A DNA stretch of 64,000 nucleotides from Lumbricus terrestris (Eukaryota > Annelida > Clitellata > Crassiclitellata > Lumbricidae). Both the position numbers and the translations under genes were made by a program. The stretch's first letter is position 1. Every line of letters begins with the position of its first letter. Below the pieces are notes generated by a model. It worked only from the letters and a program-made list of their open reading frames with translations, did not search any database and was not told where the DNA came from. The DNA lies in assembly GCA_949752735.1 (NCBI GenBank), contig OX457037.1:38263096-38327095 (forward strand), in the 5' to 3' direction. Shown in pieces: positions 34,162-39,876 of the stretch.

Positions 34162-34424
34162 TAAATCACTCTGATTTATCAAAGAGTAAACTTATGAGTG
34201 AAAAACTACTGTTCTCATTTCCAATAATTTATACACATGAATACAACATAATTGTTATTGCTGTAAAATTATCATTATTCCTGCAAAATGGATTTGCGAA
34301 AGTTGTTATTTTTTATTAAGCTAATAATAATTGGTCGTTTTCATGATGTTGTTGTCACATTTTTATATGTATGGTACATAGTGATATACGTCATTGCTTT
34401 ATAGGTTATCGTCCAAAGTCATGA
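540..34424 (+). CDS. NEK1: NEK1 serine/threonine protein kinase, 5' partial, 31 exons visible
   Basis: Exons: 540-595, 850-933, 1941-2008, 2499-2585, 3013-3067, 3693-3736, 5079-5162, 6139-6214, 7056-7155, 7871-7968, 8662-8700, 9929-9991, 10614-10695, 11571-11622, 13012-13114, 18897-18980, 19709-19810, 20253-20312, 20712-20774, 21564-21598, 22104-22261, 23038-23130, 23347-23639, 24611-24756, 25207-25283, 26260-26356, 28806-28894, 29878-29961, 32503-32648, 33753-33888, 34405-34424. They join in one frame: 923 codons plus TGA. The kinase part has HRDIKTQN, GDFGIA and GTPYYLSPE. The paralogue call rests on the tail: [20 protein letters not shown] matches the NEK1 TGxFDAxNxKxLRTCSxPDL segment, followed by an acidic stretch and an end domain with [10 protein letters not shown] and [12 protein letters not shown]1 is known for roles in cilia and DNA-damage signalling; nothing here tests that. 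The N-lobe exons lie upstream. Two introns appear to use GC donors. The visible protein plus a missing N-lobe would be shorter than human NEK1. Confidence 0.93.
934..3692 (+). other. NEK1 introns between kinase exons; mostly unique DNA
   Basis: Introns 934-1940, 2009-2498, 2586-3012 and 3068-3692 are AT-rich with GT-AG ends. Apart from a LINE tail near 3430-3530, I recognise no repeat, RNA or coding element. Confidence 0.6.
3430..3530 (+). repeat. LINE 3'-end fragment, sense
   Basis: Translates to the LINE ORF end ([15 protein letters not shown], stop) followed by a decayed copy of the shared 3' tail (CTCTGAGTAGG, GGGCACTATGTAAAT). Same family as the long copy at 30303-32245. Confidence 0.7.
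3804..3960 (+). mobile_element. tRNA-derived SINE, family A, internally deleted copy
   Basis: The head has an A-box-like TGGTGTAGTGGTTAGGTTC and a B-box-like GGTTCCAGGTTTGAATCC. The 3' tail CTCTGAGTAGAGAGCTTGAA then GGGGCGCTA matches the local LINE end. Compared with the copy at 10255, the segment between the head and the LINE tail is missing. Confidence 0.82.
4449..4519. mobile_element. 71-bp TTAA-bounded hairpin mini-element
   Basis: Bounded by TTAA at 4445-4448 and 4520-4523. The ends are imperfect inverted repeats: CCCTTTAC at the left and GTAAAGG at the right. It is the same length as the element at 19113-19183. It carries no coding capacity. Confidence 0.5.
4860..4980 (+). repeat. LINE tails with (TTGA)n, two abutting remnants
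   Basis: A TTGATTGA run is followed by CTTCTGAGTAGGCTTCTTGA and GGGGCACTATATACAT, the LINE 3' tail, then a GAATGAATTG-type tail. It lies just upstream of the NEK1 exon at 5079. Confidence 0.6.
5163..6138 (+). other. NEK1 intron; no repeat or gene recognised
   Basis: AT-rich intron with GT-AG ends. Short open frames around 5561-5940 on both strands have no homology I can recognise and no exon-like boundaries. Confidence 0.55.
6531..6749. mobile_element. hAT-like MITE (CAGTGGCGG family)
   Basis: Terminal inverted repeats: CAGTGGCGGCGCCAGG at the left, and CTAGCACCGCCACTG at the right. Flanks ATAAGAAA and ATGAGAAA form an 8-bp target duplication with one mismatch, as expected for hAT insertions. 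Non-coding, with a G-run and a C-run near the ends. Related copies are at 39038, 55123 and 57559. Confidence 0.85.
7567..7850 (+). mobile_element. tRNA-derived SINE, family D, with (TTA)n tail
   Basis: The tRNA-like head (GGACGCAGTGGCGTGG, then GGTCGTAGGTTCCAATCC) is followed by a body that does not share the family A LINE tail. It ends GGAGTAGGCGACAAATTATT with an ATT-rich simple tail, just 5' of NEK1 exon 7871-7968. Confidence 0.7.
8701..8706 (+). promoter_or_regulatory. NEK1: Proposed GC 5' splice site of NEK1
   Basis: The junction reads CAG|GCACGT. A GT donor four bases later (8705) would shift the frame, and exon 9929-9991 is open only in the phase the GC donor gives. An undetected exon in between is an alternative. 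Confidence 0.6.
8789..8854. mobile_element. 66-bp TTAA-bounded hairpin mini-element
   Basis: TTAA at both edges. The left end TAGCTTAACGACATG and the right end CTTGTCGTTAAAGTG pair as inverted repeats. It resembles the other small TTAA hairpins in size and layout but shares little core sequence. Confidence 0.35.
8868..9683 (+). repeat. 19-bp minisatellite, about 43 units, in a NEK1 intron
   Basis: The unit is TATTGTCTATTGGTTTCTG, with variants TCTCTG, TCCCTG and TATCTG at the end. Because 19 is not a multiple of three and the unit has no stop in this reading, all three plus frames are open for about 265-283 codons. The resulting proteins are repeat artefacts. The unit contains CTATTGG, which is ATTGG/CCAAT on the other strand. 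It lies in the intron with the proposed GC donor at 8701. Confidence 0.95.
10255..10466 (+). mobile_element. tRNA-derived SINE, family A, near full length
   Basis: Head GGGGCGCATTGGTGCAGTGG with B-box-like GGTTGGAATCC, then the family body with AAGTCCTTCACTCACAATTG and CGATGCAGTGTCTGCGCTGT. The LINE-like tail is CACCTCTGAGTAGCGAGCTT plus AGGGCGCTATAACAAG. This is the best sense-strand reference copy in the window. Confidence 0.88.
11060..11395 (+). repeat. LINE 3'-end fragment, sense, (CAATA)n tail
   Basis: Encodes the decayed LINE ORF end ([10 protein letters not shown], then [15 protein letters not shown], ending ESASE, stop), then the tail ATGCTTATATACAATACAAT. The intact family member ends GSASE at the same point. 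Confidence 0.75.
12270..12385 (+). repeat. LINE 3'-end fragment, sense
   Basis: Decayed ORF end (frame of [11 protein letters not shown]) followed by GGGCACCTCTGAATGG, the degenerate shared 3' tail. Confidence 0.6.
12541..12772 (+). mobile_element. tRNA-derived SINE, family B
   Basis: The tRNA-like head is GGGGCCCGGTAGAGTAATGG, then GTGAGTTCGAGCCCCCG (B box). The body has TGCTTTGTAGGCTGCCATTG and ends in an ATT repeat tail. A second copy is at 40968-41224. It shares no LINE tail with family A. Confidence 0.82.
13632..13879 (-). repeat. LINE 3'-end fragment, antisense, host of the gypsy insertion
   Basis: The minus strand reads the LINE ORF end ([20 protein letters not shown], ending ESASE), then the shared tail and an (ATTC)n run at 13634-13651. 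The gypsy element abuts it at 13880. I cannot recognise LINE sequence beyond 18847, so it was probably already 5'-truncated near the insertion point. Confidence 0.78.
13880..14786 (-). repeat. Gypsy 3' LTR (907 bp) with internal 131-bp tandem repeats
   Basis: Begins TGTGGCGGAAAGC and ends GTTCGCAACA on the plus strand. About three copies of a 131-bp GC-rich unit (with CAATACAGTCGGCGGTGGAA) lie at about 14330-14770, in phase at 14457, 14588 and 14719. It differs from the other LTR mainly in a block near 13897-13970. Confidence 0.9.
14787..15295 (-). other. Gypsy untranslated interior before the 3' LTR
   Basis: No coding homology. The part touching the LTR is purine-rich on the minus strand and fits a polypurine tract. 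Confidence 0.5.
15296..17920 (-). CDS. Gypsy gag-protease-partial RT polyprotein, 874 codons
   Basis: Starts at an ATG about 60 bases inside the 5' LTR. The gag capsid part has [15 protein letters not shown], and a CCHC zinc knuckle [14 protein letters not shown] lies near residue 335. The aspartic protease site [13 protein letters not shown] is near residue 403. The start of RT is recognisable from about residue 633 ([35 protein letters not shown]). Homology stops soon after; the last 180 or so residues are basic, low in recognisable motifs, and probably a junction frame. The frame is open throughout, suggesting a young deletion derivative, not an old decayed copy. Confidence 0.85.
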   Translation of the reverse strand: MEEDEEVTIAYAAGGFADLRANVSSPLADESAMADQRTDRGRLIEELRRPTRVSYRETSDDRETSLRMPETTGGRPWTRPPPMKPGKFDGTGSLESFLVQFEVCARHNQWTAADRVDYLRCSLEKAATQLLWDFGARPNVGYEELVERLRQRYGTEGQAESFRAQLYYRRQRSQETLSDLLHDIRRLVVLAYPVPSNETTEIIAKDAFLEALSDRDLSLKVREREPKNLDEAYRTALRLDAYQRTNDSDDRRRPSNRVRSTQETDASTQIQSTLDRFLETQRDEQRRWQTDMERRIDRQFQELRNRASTDDDLGRNGRPGNSSANDQDRSRRSVTCYNCNRAGHISRNCRQPRRPFDRRNDVETTETEAPPPLMNHTTRPRLPDRASSNAVYIRGSINGRQQMCLIDTGSEVSLIPSTVVEGLALQSCSRFLMAANGTSIKVLGEVRLPIKIRDGFEISTVFLVSDQITEPMLGMDWLREHRCRIGFGNGALFLGRRRVPLVKGNGSMWCRRVIIAEEVVVPPKCQSEVSVKTLYGDLTTIAPAWMTEAQEIQPGVHLARVVIGDRTDASVRVVNLSDETVTLTKDRFLGGLHPVEVELGTGRGQGTAPVSEISPRDMLMADLPEEVPPEIRERLDKLLREYRDVFSVTDRDLGRTTAAMHRIETDETRPVRQPLRRHPLPHRTAIDSELDQTLKDGRIESEISKHAFGGVRVRRDNKARKFYRQQRLRFKRGRGDRESARHIERHVPRRTDRTNNWLGRVTRFRKWVTICGRPPTPCPLLLAPNVYPWERVRIFAGGPLPVGKCLKQPSEGLGRGFALCYCCPPEEMCDDVACTPDPPRATYMTSPAAAAGATERRRNSRRRSMQDRPRHSSL
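17983..18847 (-). repeat. Gypsy 5' LTR (865 bp)
   Basis: Nearly identical to 13880-14786 from ATATGCCCGCGTGTCG onward, with single differences such as GGCGGTAGAAC against GGCGGTGGAAC. The outer block after GTGGCGGAAAGCAAAA is shorter and contains CACCGTCTCAGGAGG, which looks like a local copy of the CGTCTCAGGAGGGAG found 40 bases on. Confidence 0.9.
19113..19183. mobile_element. 71-bp TTAA-bounded hairpin mini-element
   Basis: TTAA at 19109-19112 and 19184-19187. The ends CCCTTTGAACCCGG and GTCGGTTTCTAAGGG are imperfect inverted repeats. Non-coding, in a NEK1 intron. Confidence 0.55.
19811..22103 (+). other. NEK1 introns; no repeat or gene recognised
   Basis: Introns 19811-20252, 20313-20711, 20775-21563 and 21599-22103 are AT-rich with GT-AG ends and no element I can name. 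Confidence 0.55.
22330..22445 (+). repeat. LINE-like 3'-end fragment, sense
   Basis: Reads as a decayed LINE ORF end ([11 protein letters not shown]) followed by ACGGCGCCATATAAATTGT, a tail layout like but not identical to the main LINE family. Confidence 0.5.
23640..23645 (+). promoter_or_regulatory. NEK1: Proposed GC 5' splice site of NEK1
   Basis: The junction reads GAG|GCAAGT, the standard form of a GC donor. The next exon (24611, acceptor TTGACAG) continues in phase 0 with ILDEDSDSE, which fits the acidic tract after the NEK1 LRTCS block. Reading on without splicing adds only ASL and a stop. Confidence 0.8.
23690..23792 (+). repeat. LINE 3' tail, sense, with (TGAA)n
   Basis: GAGCGCCTCTGAGTATTCCC then GAAGAGGCGCTATATAAATG and about eight TGAA units. 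The hairpin arms of the shared tail (AGCGCC and GGCGCT) are intact. It lies 50 bases after the NEK1 exon ending at 23639. Confidence 0.8.
24399..24482. repeat. (TAA)n microsatellite
   Basis: About 27 AAT-type triplets with a few substitutions, in the NEK1 intron with the GC donor. Confidence 0.95.
25430..25497 (+). repeat. LINE 3' tail remnant with (CAATA)n
   Basis: TGAGTAGTCAATCTGCAAAT then GGTGCTATATATAAATT and an AATACAATAC tail; an eroded copy of the family tail. Confidence 0.5.
26018..26094. repeat. (GAT)n/(GGT)n compound microsatellite
   Basis: GAT triplets pass into GGT, then GACGGT repeats, then back to GAT. Confidence 0.9.
27010..27354. mobile_element. hAT-like MITE with perfect 8-bp target duplication
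   Basis: Flanked on both sides by CCTTACGC. Ends CAAGGGTGGATGCAG and CTGGATCTGCCCCTG are inverted. Inside are the GGGGGGCCAAAATTTT motif and GGGGGCC blocks shared with the copy at 45951. The open frames are artefacts. Confidence 0.85.
27618..28760. repeat. Decayed MITE and LINE remnants in a NEK1 intron
   Basis: CATGGGCACCCGCAGAAATT at 27618 and its inverse near 28690-28756 (GTGCGGGCGCCCATG) are ends of the same MITE type. A LINE-tail-like AAGGGTGCGCTATATAATTC is at about 27864. The DNA between (27900-28500) looks repeat-derived but I cannot name it. Confidence 0.45.
28895..29877 (+). other. NEK1 intron; unidentified, possibly repeat-derived
   Basis: Less AT-rich than neighbouring introns and without microsatellites. 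No motif, tail or inverted end allowed a family call. Ends in the tandem acceptor CAGCAG. Confidence 0.4.
30065..30242. mobile_element. hAT-like MITE (CTTAAAGTGTGG ends)
   Basis: Inverted ends CAGGGCTTAAAGTGTGG and CCACACTTTAAGCACTG. Flanks GCAAATGG and GCTAAAGG agree at 6 of 8 positions. Three internal CCAGGCACTT-like repeats. A related copy is at about 41735-41861. Confidence 0.7.
30303..32245 (-). mobile_element. L2/CR1-group LINE, 5'-truncated, 3' end with (TTGA)n
   Basis: On the minus strand a long RT ORF is followed at once by the tail GGAGCGCCTCTGAGTAGAG, then GGGGCGCTATATAAATTT and six or more TTGA units. Sequence before about 32245 is unrelated, so the copy is 5'-truncated. AGCGCC and GGCGCT in the tail can pair as a hairpin, as in L2-type LINEs whose RT recognises a 3' stem-loop. 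It is inserted antisense in the NEK1 intron 29962-32502. The open frame points to a recent insertion. Confidence 0.9.
30360..32228 (-). CDS. LINE reverse transcriptase ORF, C-terminal 622 codons
   Basis: The frame continues upstream of the first Met (KWVRSV), so the ATG at 32228 is probably not a true start. RT motifs in order: [64 protein letters not shown], and the catalytic [12 protein letters not shown]. The C-terminal part has [14 protein letters not shown] and [16 protein letters not shown], typical of L2/CR1-group elements. It ends GSASE. The endonuclease half is missing through 5' truncation. RT domain intact as far as can be read. Confidence 0.9.
   Translation of the reverse strand: MRSMHSRFREIEGQYWERKISSNAGDARRLWSTFKDLLGRPQPSSTATPPPFTAADFASHFASKIDTVRRETDGFPPPECAPTDCRLSSLDLVSELELRRLILSSPPKYSELDTLPPFLIQESIDIFLPFLTLMCNASLRDGILPASQKRSIITPILKQPGLDPLLPSSYRPIANVTFVSKIIEKLVAIQLFRYLDLNMLLPPYQSGFRKGHSTETLLLHLLSDVYNAIDKSQVTLLALYDVSAAFDTVDHDILIHRLSTSFGISALPLDWLTSYLADRSSSTVFHSTRSPWIPVPVGLPQGSVLGPLLYILFTADIGSLLASCSLRSHSYADDVQSYGHCFAVDAAKTVRLMVSASNTLTSWLSSNRLRLNSLKTQFIWLGTRQQLAKIDLAALAHEFPLITFSTSVRDLGVILDQELSFSKHISSLSRACYYQIRQLRVVARSLSFTASSTLVHAFVCSRLDYCSSLYVGLPQVRLNSLVRVLRSAARLVGGISRFAHVSAFMRDDLHWLPLQQRIAYRVSSIAWRCILSQAPSYLCELFTPVSVSLGRCSLRSAARGDYLVPFCRTATMQRRAFSVVGPAIWNGLPAALRSLPRDSAGSFYRLLKTFLFDQAWVGSASE
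32649..33752 (+). other. NEK1 intron; no repeat or gene recognised
   Basis: AT-rich with GT-AG ends. A 77-codon plus-strand open frame at 33056 has no homology I know and no exon-like borders. Confidence 0.5.
33955..34161. repeat. Tandem repeat of about 28 bp followed by (ATC)n
   Basis: About four copies of an AAATTTATATTGCAAAATAC unit (33955-34055), then about 28 ATC triplets (34078-34161), just before the last NEK1 exon. Confidence 0.9.
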
Positions 34425-35462
34425 AGAGCACAGCATATACATTCTGGCATATTACTGACGTCATCACTTCTGGATGGATGGTTTAACAAGCATCTGCTGC
34501 ATCTTGCTTGATCACATTAAGAATTATATGTCCGGCTAACTATTCCATTTATTACAAAGCTTAACTTATTAACGTCGTCAACTGGTGACGACTTTATGCA
34601 GTTAATTAGTTTGTTTCTCATTTCATCCTTGCTGTTACAGCTGGTGGTTGGTCACAAAGTAGGAGAATTTGAACAAATTTAACCTCCTACTATTCATAAT
34701 ATTGTTTTGTCTGAAAAACAACTGGAGATACAGGTGGCTGTTTCTAATTGAGTCTTCATTTATGTCCAGGGCTGTACACGAAGGTATATGTGAGTATACA
34801 GCATGCACTCAACTAAAAAATTTGACATAGTGTGCTTAGTTCTGTAAATGAGGTTATATGCGGGGTATACAGCGTATATTTGCCTCACAAAGAGTTTTTA
34901 AAAATTCATTAATAAAAATCCAAAAGAAAACAGCAGGAAAACAGGAGAAGATCATGTCATGTAAGAAATAAAAGTACTAAAAGAAACAATTAGGAAATTA
35001 ACGAGGCTTAACGCATTACAAGGTCGAAAAAATTTCAGAAAATCATCTGATGACTAAAAAGTCATCAGAGAATTTGCCAACTAAAAAAGGTTGTCAGAAA
35101 ATTTCATCAGAAAAAGTCAATTTTTTCAGACATGGTGTGTGCTCAGCTCAAATTTTACGAGTACAGCCTGGGTGATGTCCAAAATGCAGTGCAGCACATG
35201 ATGCTCTATTTTCTTAATGCCATCACTTTAAGGCAGATTGATGAACTCAAGCAGACAGTATTATTTCAACTGAAGAATATAATCCTGAAGCTTTGTTTCT
35301 AAAATACTTCTTAAGCAGGGAGCAGTTTCAAAACCAGAACTCAACAACATGTCCACTTTAATGCTTTAGTACTCGGGCATGGCTGGTGTTTTGTTTGATT
35401 TTGCTTCTCCTTTACAGGAAGTTCTTAGTTTTTTTAGTGTTTTCATACTTCTCACCCTGGGT

Positions 35463-35675
35463 AGTGCTCGATAGTGTAGTGGTTAACATTGCTGGACTGT
35501 CGATCCAGAGACTGTGGGTTCAACTTCCGACCAGGGTAGATACTTTGGGTTGAGATTTCTGATTTGCCAGTACCCCAGCTATAATGAGCACTTTGACTGT
35601 ACAGTCGGTGGGAAGTGGAGAATGAGGGTGAGGACTGACCCCCGCCCTCATATGCCGAGGTTAAGAAAATAAAGT
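35463..35675 (+). mobile_element. tRNA-derived SINE, family C
   Basis: Head AGTGCTCGATAGTGTAGTGG, then GTGGGTTCAACTTCCG (B-box-like). The body has GTACAGTCGGTGGGAAG and CCCCGCCCTCATATGC. Other copies are at 48432-48650 and, split, at 59128/61738. Confidence 0.78.
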
Positions 35676-35984
35676 CGCTAGCACTTCTTACCCATGTCTG
35701 CCTCAGGTCTAGTTTAAGGGACAGCTCTTCATCTTCTTCTCTCATCCACTTCAGCTACACTGACGTGATGTTTGTGTTAGATCGTTTTATCTGTGCTCTG
35801 ATATAAGTGACTGATTGCAGCTTTTGTCAATAGTATTTTCAAGTAGTATGTATCTGCATTTCTTGTTCTTTCATATGCCTGTTGTGTTAGAAAAAATGGT
35901 TATGTGTGTGCAAGCAACAAGAGAGACACTTTTAAAACTTTGTGTAACTATGTTGTGTAATTCTAGAGAAAGAACTAGCTGGTC

Positions 35985-36173
35985 CAGTGGCTAAAGTGGT
36001 TTGGGTGAGCAGTGGGAACGCCAACTGTGAGCAGTGGGAACGCTGCTGAAGTTTTTTTTGGAGCGCCCATGTTTCAAGGGTTCCATGCATGGTGAGCAGT
36101 GGGAACACAAGTCAAGAAATTTGAGAGCAGTGGGAACGCCGTTCCCATGCGTTCCCACCCACTTTAAACCCTG
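35985..36173. mobile_element. hAT-like MITE with internal GAGCAGTGGGAACGC repeats
   Basis: Ends CAGTGGCTAAAGTGG and CCCACTTTAAACCCTG are inverted. Flanks AGCTGGTC and AGCTGGCC agree at 7 of 8 positions. At least four copies of GAGCAGTGGGAAC lie inside. Confidence 0.8.
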
Positions 36174-37149
36174 AGCTGGCCCATGTCTTTGCACAGTCTT
36201 CATAGCACAAGGATTATTGTAAGCTTTGTAGAGGCACTATTGACAGCATTTCATGACAATGATGCTACTTGTCTTCTAATTAACATATTCGATGTAAGTT
36301 GTTAGTCACAAACTGTGTTTGACACCCACAAATGCAAAGTCGAGGGTTATAGGTTATTCGCAGCTCATGACAATATGATTTCTGTACATATTTATGTTCA
36401 TCATAAGCTTTCGCATAAAAATATCATAACTTTGGATTGTGGAAAAATAGTTTTGGAAAGTACTGCACATTCGGAACGCGTCTGATTTCGTACTGCTTCA
36501 TTGACGATACCTTTTGAGATACAGTGATACTCTTGATTTTGAAATGTTGATCTCCAAAAAGACGTTTCGCTCTCTAACCTTCAGTGGTGTGAATATCAAA
36601 ATAGTTGGTACAGTTCGTGATAGCTCGTAAGAAAATAATCTTGAGGAACTAGCCAATATTATAGGAACAAACTTAACAGGATTTAAGCTAACGGTACATC
36701 ACTGTTTCGACCAAGTAGCTCCATAAACTATGTATTTGTTTTTGTAAACAAATGTTCTCGTCCTATGCATGCAAGAAGGAGAAGAAGAACAGGAAGTCTG
36801 ATGAGAAACTCTAAAAACTGAAGCGAATTCATCGAGACAATTAATAACATTGCATCATAGAATTGTATAATATGATAAATGTTACATTTTGTCAATGTTC
36901 TGCACATCTTTCACTGTGGATTTAGGCTACACAAGGCTTTTAGATTTGTTTGTGTGCTAAGTAGGAACGATTTCATGTTGTGTCACATTAGTTTGTTTCC
37001 ACATATGAAATCTGTTTGCTAAAGCTTTCCAAATTTTTCATGTAATATTGATAATGGTCTAAATGCTTAGTGTTGCTAGCATTATTTTGGGAGCTGTGAG
37101 GTATCCATCATGGTGTTATTTTCATTGTTAGCCAGATGGCATATATGTG

Positions 37150-37400
37150 ATCATTAACATAACATAACATGGGTTTTAAGTGGTTCAGAAGACGATGTGT
37201 TAGAACCCGTGCAAATTTAACCTGGAACATTCAATAGCCCAGTTTTTCCAGCTTCCTTTTAAATGCTGAGACCGTGTCAACCGACACAGTGCTATCATCC
37301 AAACCGTTCCATAGCTCTACAACTCTAGCACTGAAGAATTTCTATCCTAATCTTCCTTTGGGTTTCTTAAACAATTTGATCATTGGAGAAATATGTGCAC
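37150..37400 (-). repeat. LINE 3'-ORF fragment of a second family
   Basis: The minus strand reads SARVVELWNGLDDSTVSVD, then AFKRKLEKL, the usual C-terminal end of CR1/jockey-group RT ORFs. No matching tail repeat was found, so it differs from the main LINE family here. Confidence 0.65.
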
Positions 37401-37495
37401 AGAATCAAATATCTTAGGGCTGTCCATTATATTACCTTTGCAGTGAGGTGGAGGGGTGTTCAGATTTAGGTGATTTTGTGTACGTGTGCATATGG

Positions 37496-37836
37496 CAAGG
37501 TTCCCAACCTTTTTTTACTTTAGGGCCACTTTTTCTAAGTTTGAGGACACGAGGGCCACTTTTTCTTAGTTGAAGGACATTAGTGCCAAAAGGCTAAAAT
37601 TTAATTACCTAAAAGCATATGAAATTGTTATAATTGATTCAAAATGGAATGTTTGATATTATTTATAGACGTCAAAATAAAATAATTTGTAATAGAAAAT
37701 AATTATGTATTCTAGCCTGTCCAAATTGTCAATTTTTTCATATATTTTTGTCAATTCTTTGAGAGATTAGGCCTACGGCCATTTTTAGACATGGCAGGCC
37801 ACTTTTGGCCCGTGGGCCATGGGTTGGGAACTGCTG
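37496..37836. mobile_element. hAT MITE (GGTTCCCAACC family), perfect 8-bp target duplication
   Basis: Flanked on both sides by GCATATGG. Ends CAAGGTTCCCAACC and GGTTGGGAACTGCTG are inverted, the arrangement common to hAT MITEs in many animals. GGGCCACTTTTTCT repeats lie inside. Confidence 0.9.
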
Positions 37837-38596
37837 GCATATGGGGAGGGTCTTGTTGAGATGTGTATGTATGAAAAATAAATGTCTAATTGTGATGTCC
37901 AAATTAGCCTATTTGTAGCTATGTATTATCCTATAGCAGTCCAATGGCATTATTACATTAAATTATGTTCAGGTCTATAACCATAGCATGACAAAGTTGA
38001 CAAAGCTTAGGTAATAAAATATAATGTTTAAAAAAAATAGTAGCTTACTATAAAATAAATGCCTTATAATAGATGAATTAACGTTTGTAAAGGTGTGAGG
38101 GGTAGAGAAGCTTATTGGTACGTGCGCTTGAGGGAGGATCCACAAAATGCATGAGGTGCAACAGAGGGGGATGGATATGAAGATATGATTTTTCATGTAT
38201 GTAATATATGGGTGAATCCTTAACTGGTGAATCCCACCATTAGAGCTATACATTCCAACATCAAATGCGTAAATTTTAACTTGAGTGCTTAGAATAAGCT
38301 TAATGGTTCTTATGCATTTTATATGTGTTTGAAACTAGTGATGTTTTGCATTCAGCTAATTTTTTCGAAAGTTGATTGTTTGGGAGAACCTTGACTGAAT
38401 TTTTTGGTAAAGCTTCCACCTAATAGCTGCACAATGATGCTGGTTATCTCCGGTATGTGCAGATTTTCATTCTCCTAATAAATAAACTGGTTTCAACATG
38501 TATTTTGTTGCTAAATCAAATTAATCTGAAATGGTCTAACTCTCTGATCTCTTTTCTTGCCTAGGTTTTCCTGTTCTCCCTAACTTCCTCCGTCCA

Positions 38597-38712
38597 GTGT
38601 GTGTGTGCTGCGTGTGTGTGTGTGCTGCATGTGTGTGCTGCATGTGTGTGTGTGCTGTGTGTGTGTGTGCTGCGTGTGTGTATGCGCATGCATGTTTGTG
38701 TGCATGTGTGAC
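38597..38712. repeat. (TG)-rich array with TGTGTGTGCTGCA units
   Basis: GT dinucleotides interrupted by regular CTGC. The Cys-rich open frame across it is an artefact. Confidence 0.9.
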
Positions 38713-38872
38713 TGTCTTCCTACGGTACTTTTACCTCCCTCATATTGTTGCAGTTGTGAACATTAAAAAGTATATAAAAAGAACTTTTGGTCTTTTCATC
38801 TTCGATCAAAGCCAGTCTGAAGCAATAGGCCTGTCGGAGATTGAAGCAGAACATCCAAACAACTCATCGTTA

Positions 38873-39036
38873 GAGCTGTAGTGGGTGTGTTCTTGCAGCC
38901 AGAAGGTTTCAGGTTCAAATCCACCTCAAGCCGCTTCGAAGGGACTTTCGGCAAGTCCTTCACGTGCAATTTCTCTGCACTTCGGGGTGAAACTCTGATT
39001 CAGTGTCTGCACTGTAGTCGGGAGCGTTTCTGAGTA
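38873..39036 (+). mobile_element. SINE family A copy cut by a MITE
   Basis: The body AAGTCCTTCACGTGCAATTT and TTCAGTGTCTGCACTGTAGT runs to CTGAGTAG, where the CAGTGGCGG element begins. The tail (GCTTGAAGGGGCGC) is not found afterwards. Confidence 0.78.
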
Positions 39037-39037
39037 G

Positions 39038-39500
39038 CAGTGGCGGCGGAAGTATTTCAGTTTTGGGGGGCTAGAGCTTTTTTTAGCGTGCAGTTGTACA
39101 CAAAATGTGCAGTTCTAAACTGATTTTTGCAGTTGTAATTATGTACAGTTAAAACTAGCAGATAAGGTCGTTCTCCGATTGGAAGAAATTTACCATGGAG
39201 GATTGGAAAGAAAAGAATGGGTTGTGCAGTTCTAAGAATTCCTTAAAAACAACCCTGTTGGGAGGCTGAGCTTGCGGGGAAAATTTTTTCGTTCTCAGTC
39301 GCCAAAATTTCTGACGACTTTTTTTAGTCATTTGGTCGAAATCTTGGAAAATGGTCCTTTTTCATATCCGCCAAACTGTCTGCCAAACCTCGTGCCTACC
39401 TTTACGGTTGGGGGGGGGGGCTAAAGGGGTTAATCGTGCAAATTTTTCATTTTTACATGGGGGGAAAAATGGATCGACTTTTTAGGGGGGGTTTAGCATA
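39038..39500. mobile_element. CAGTGGCGG-type MITE, one end clear
   Basis: Left end CAGTGGCGGCGGAAG with the internal CGCCAAAATTTCTGACGAC motif of this family. The right end is not recognisable; G-runs occur up to about 39490, so the right border is approximate. Confidence 0.6.
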
Positions 39501-39876
39501 CATGTGTATGCAAGAAGGATGCATAGACATGTGCTTGTATGCAAGTATGCCTACAAATGTATTTGTATGTATTGATATGATGCATACATTCAAACAAATT
39601 TATGTAGGCCTATATATTATATGCCTCCTGCAGGCTCCTGGAAAATTCGACTTCCGATATTTTGGTAAATTCCGCTCCGCTCATGTTTCGGGTCCAATTT
39701 GATCGTGTCTCAAAAATTTCTACAAATTTAGCAGTAGGCAAAAATTTGATGTAAAATTATTTAATTCGCATGGCTTACTCACATACTTATCGGTATTATG
39801 TGCATTCCGTAAAAGGCTTCGATCATATCAGGTAAAAGGTTAGTCCGTAAAATACGACCATTGAGTAACTAGCGAA

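Larger units (their letters stand above)
23038..34424 (+). other. NEK1: NEK1 C-terminal region: LRTCS segment, acidic tract, end domain
   Basis: Exon 23347-23639 carries the NEK1 diagnostic block ([16 protein letters not shown]) and ends EEIIE before a GC donor. Exons 24611-24756 and 25207-25283 form an Asp/Glu/Ser tract ([15 protein letters not shown]) with the [11 protein letters not shown] helix, equivalent to the LQASMEQLL helix of NEK1. Exon 26260-26356 is very lysine-rich. Exons 32503-32648 and 33753-33888 give the final helical domain, and a 20-base exon adds the end GYRPKS. The acceptor at 29878 is a tandem CAGCAG; both choices stay in frame and differ by one residue. Confidence 0.88.
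34425..39876. other. Intergenic region between NEK1 and the DHHC gene
   Basis: Contains several repeats listed separately: a SINE C copy, two hAT MITEs, a LINE fragment, a TG-rich array and an interrupted SINE A. About 34769-35172 may be another inverted-ended element (CAGGGCTGTAC and GTACAGCCTG), but its flanks match poorly. 36200-37130 and 37860-38590 hold nothing I recognise. I cannot identify a promoter before 39877. Confidence 0.6.

Noticed and set aside
34769..35172. A 400-bp inverted-ended element (CAGGGCTGTAC to GTACAGCCTG)
   Set aside because: Ends pair, but the flanking duplication is offset and imperfect (TTATGTCC against TGATGTCC), so it is mentioned only within the intergenic entry.
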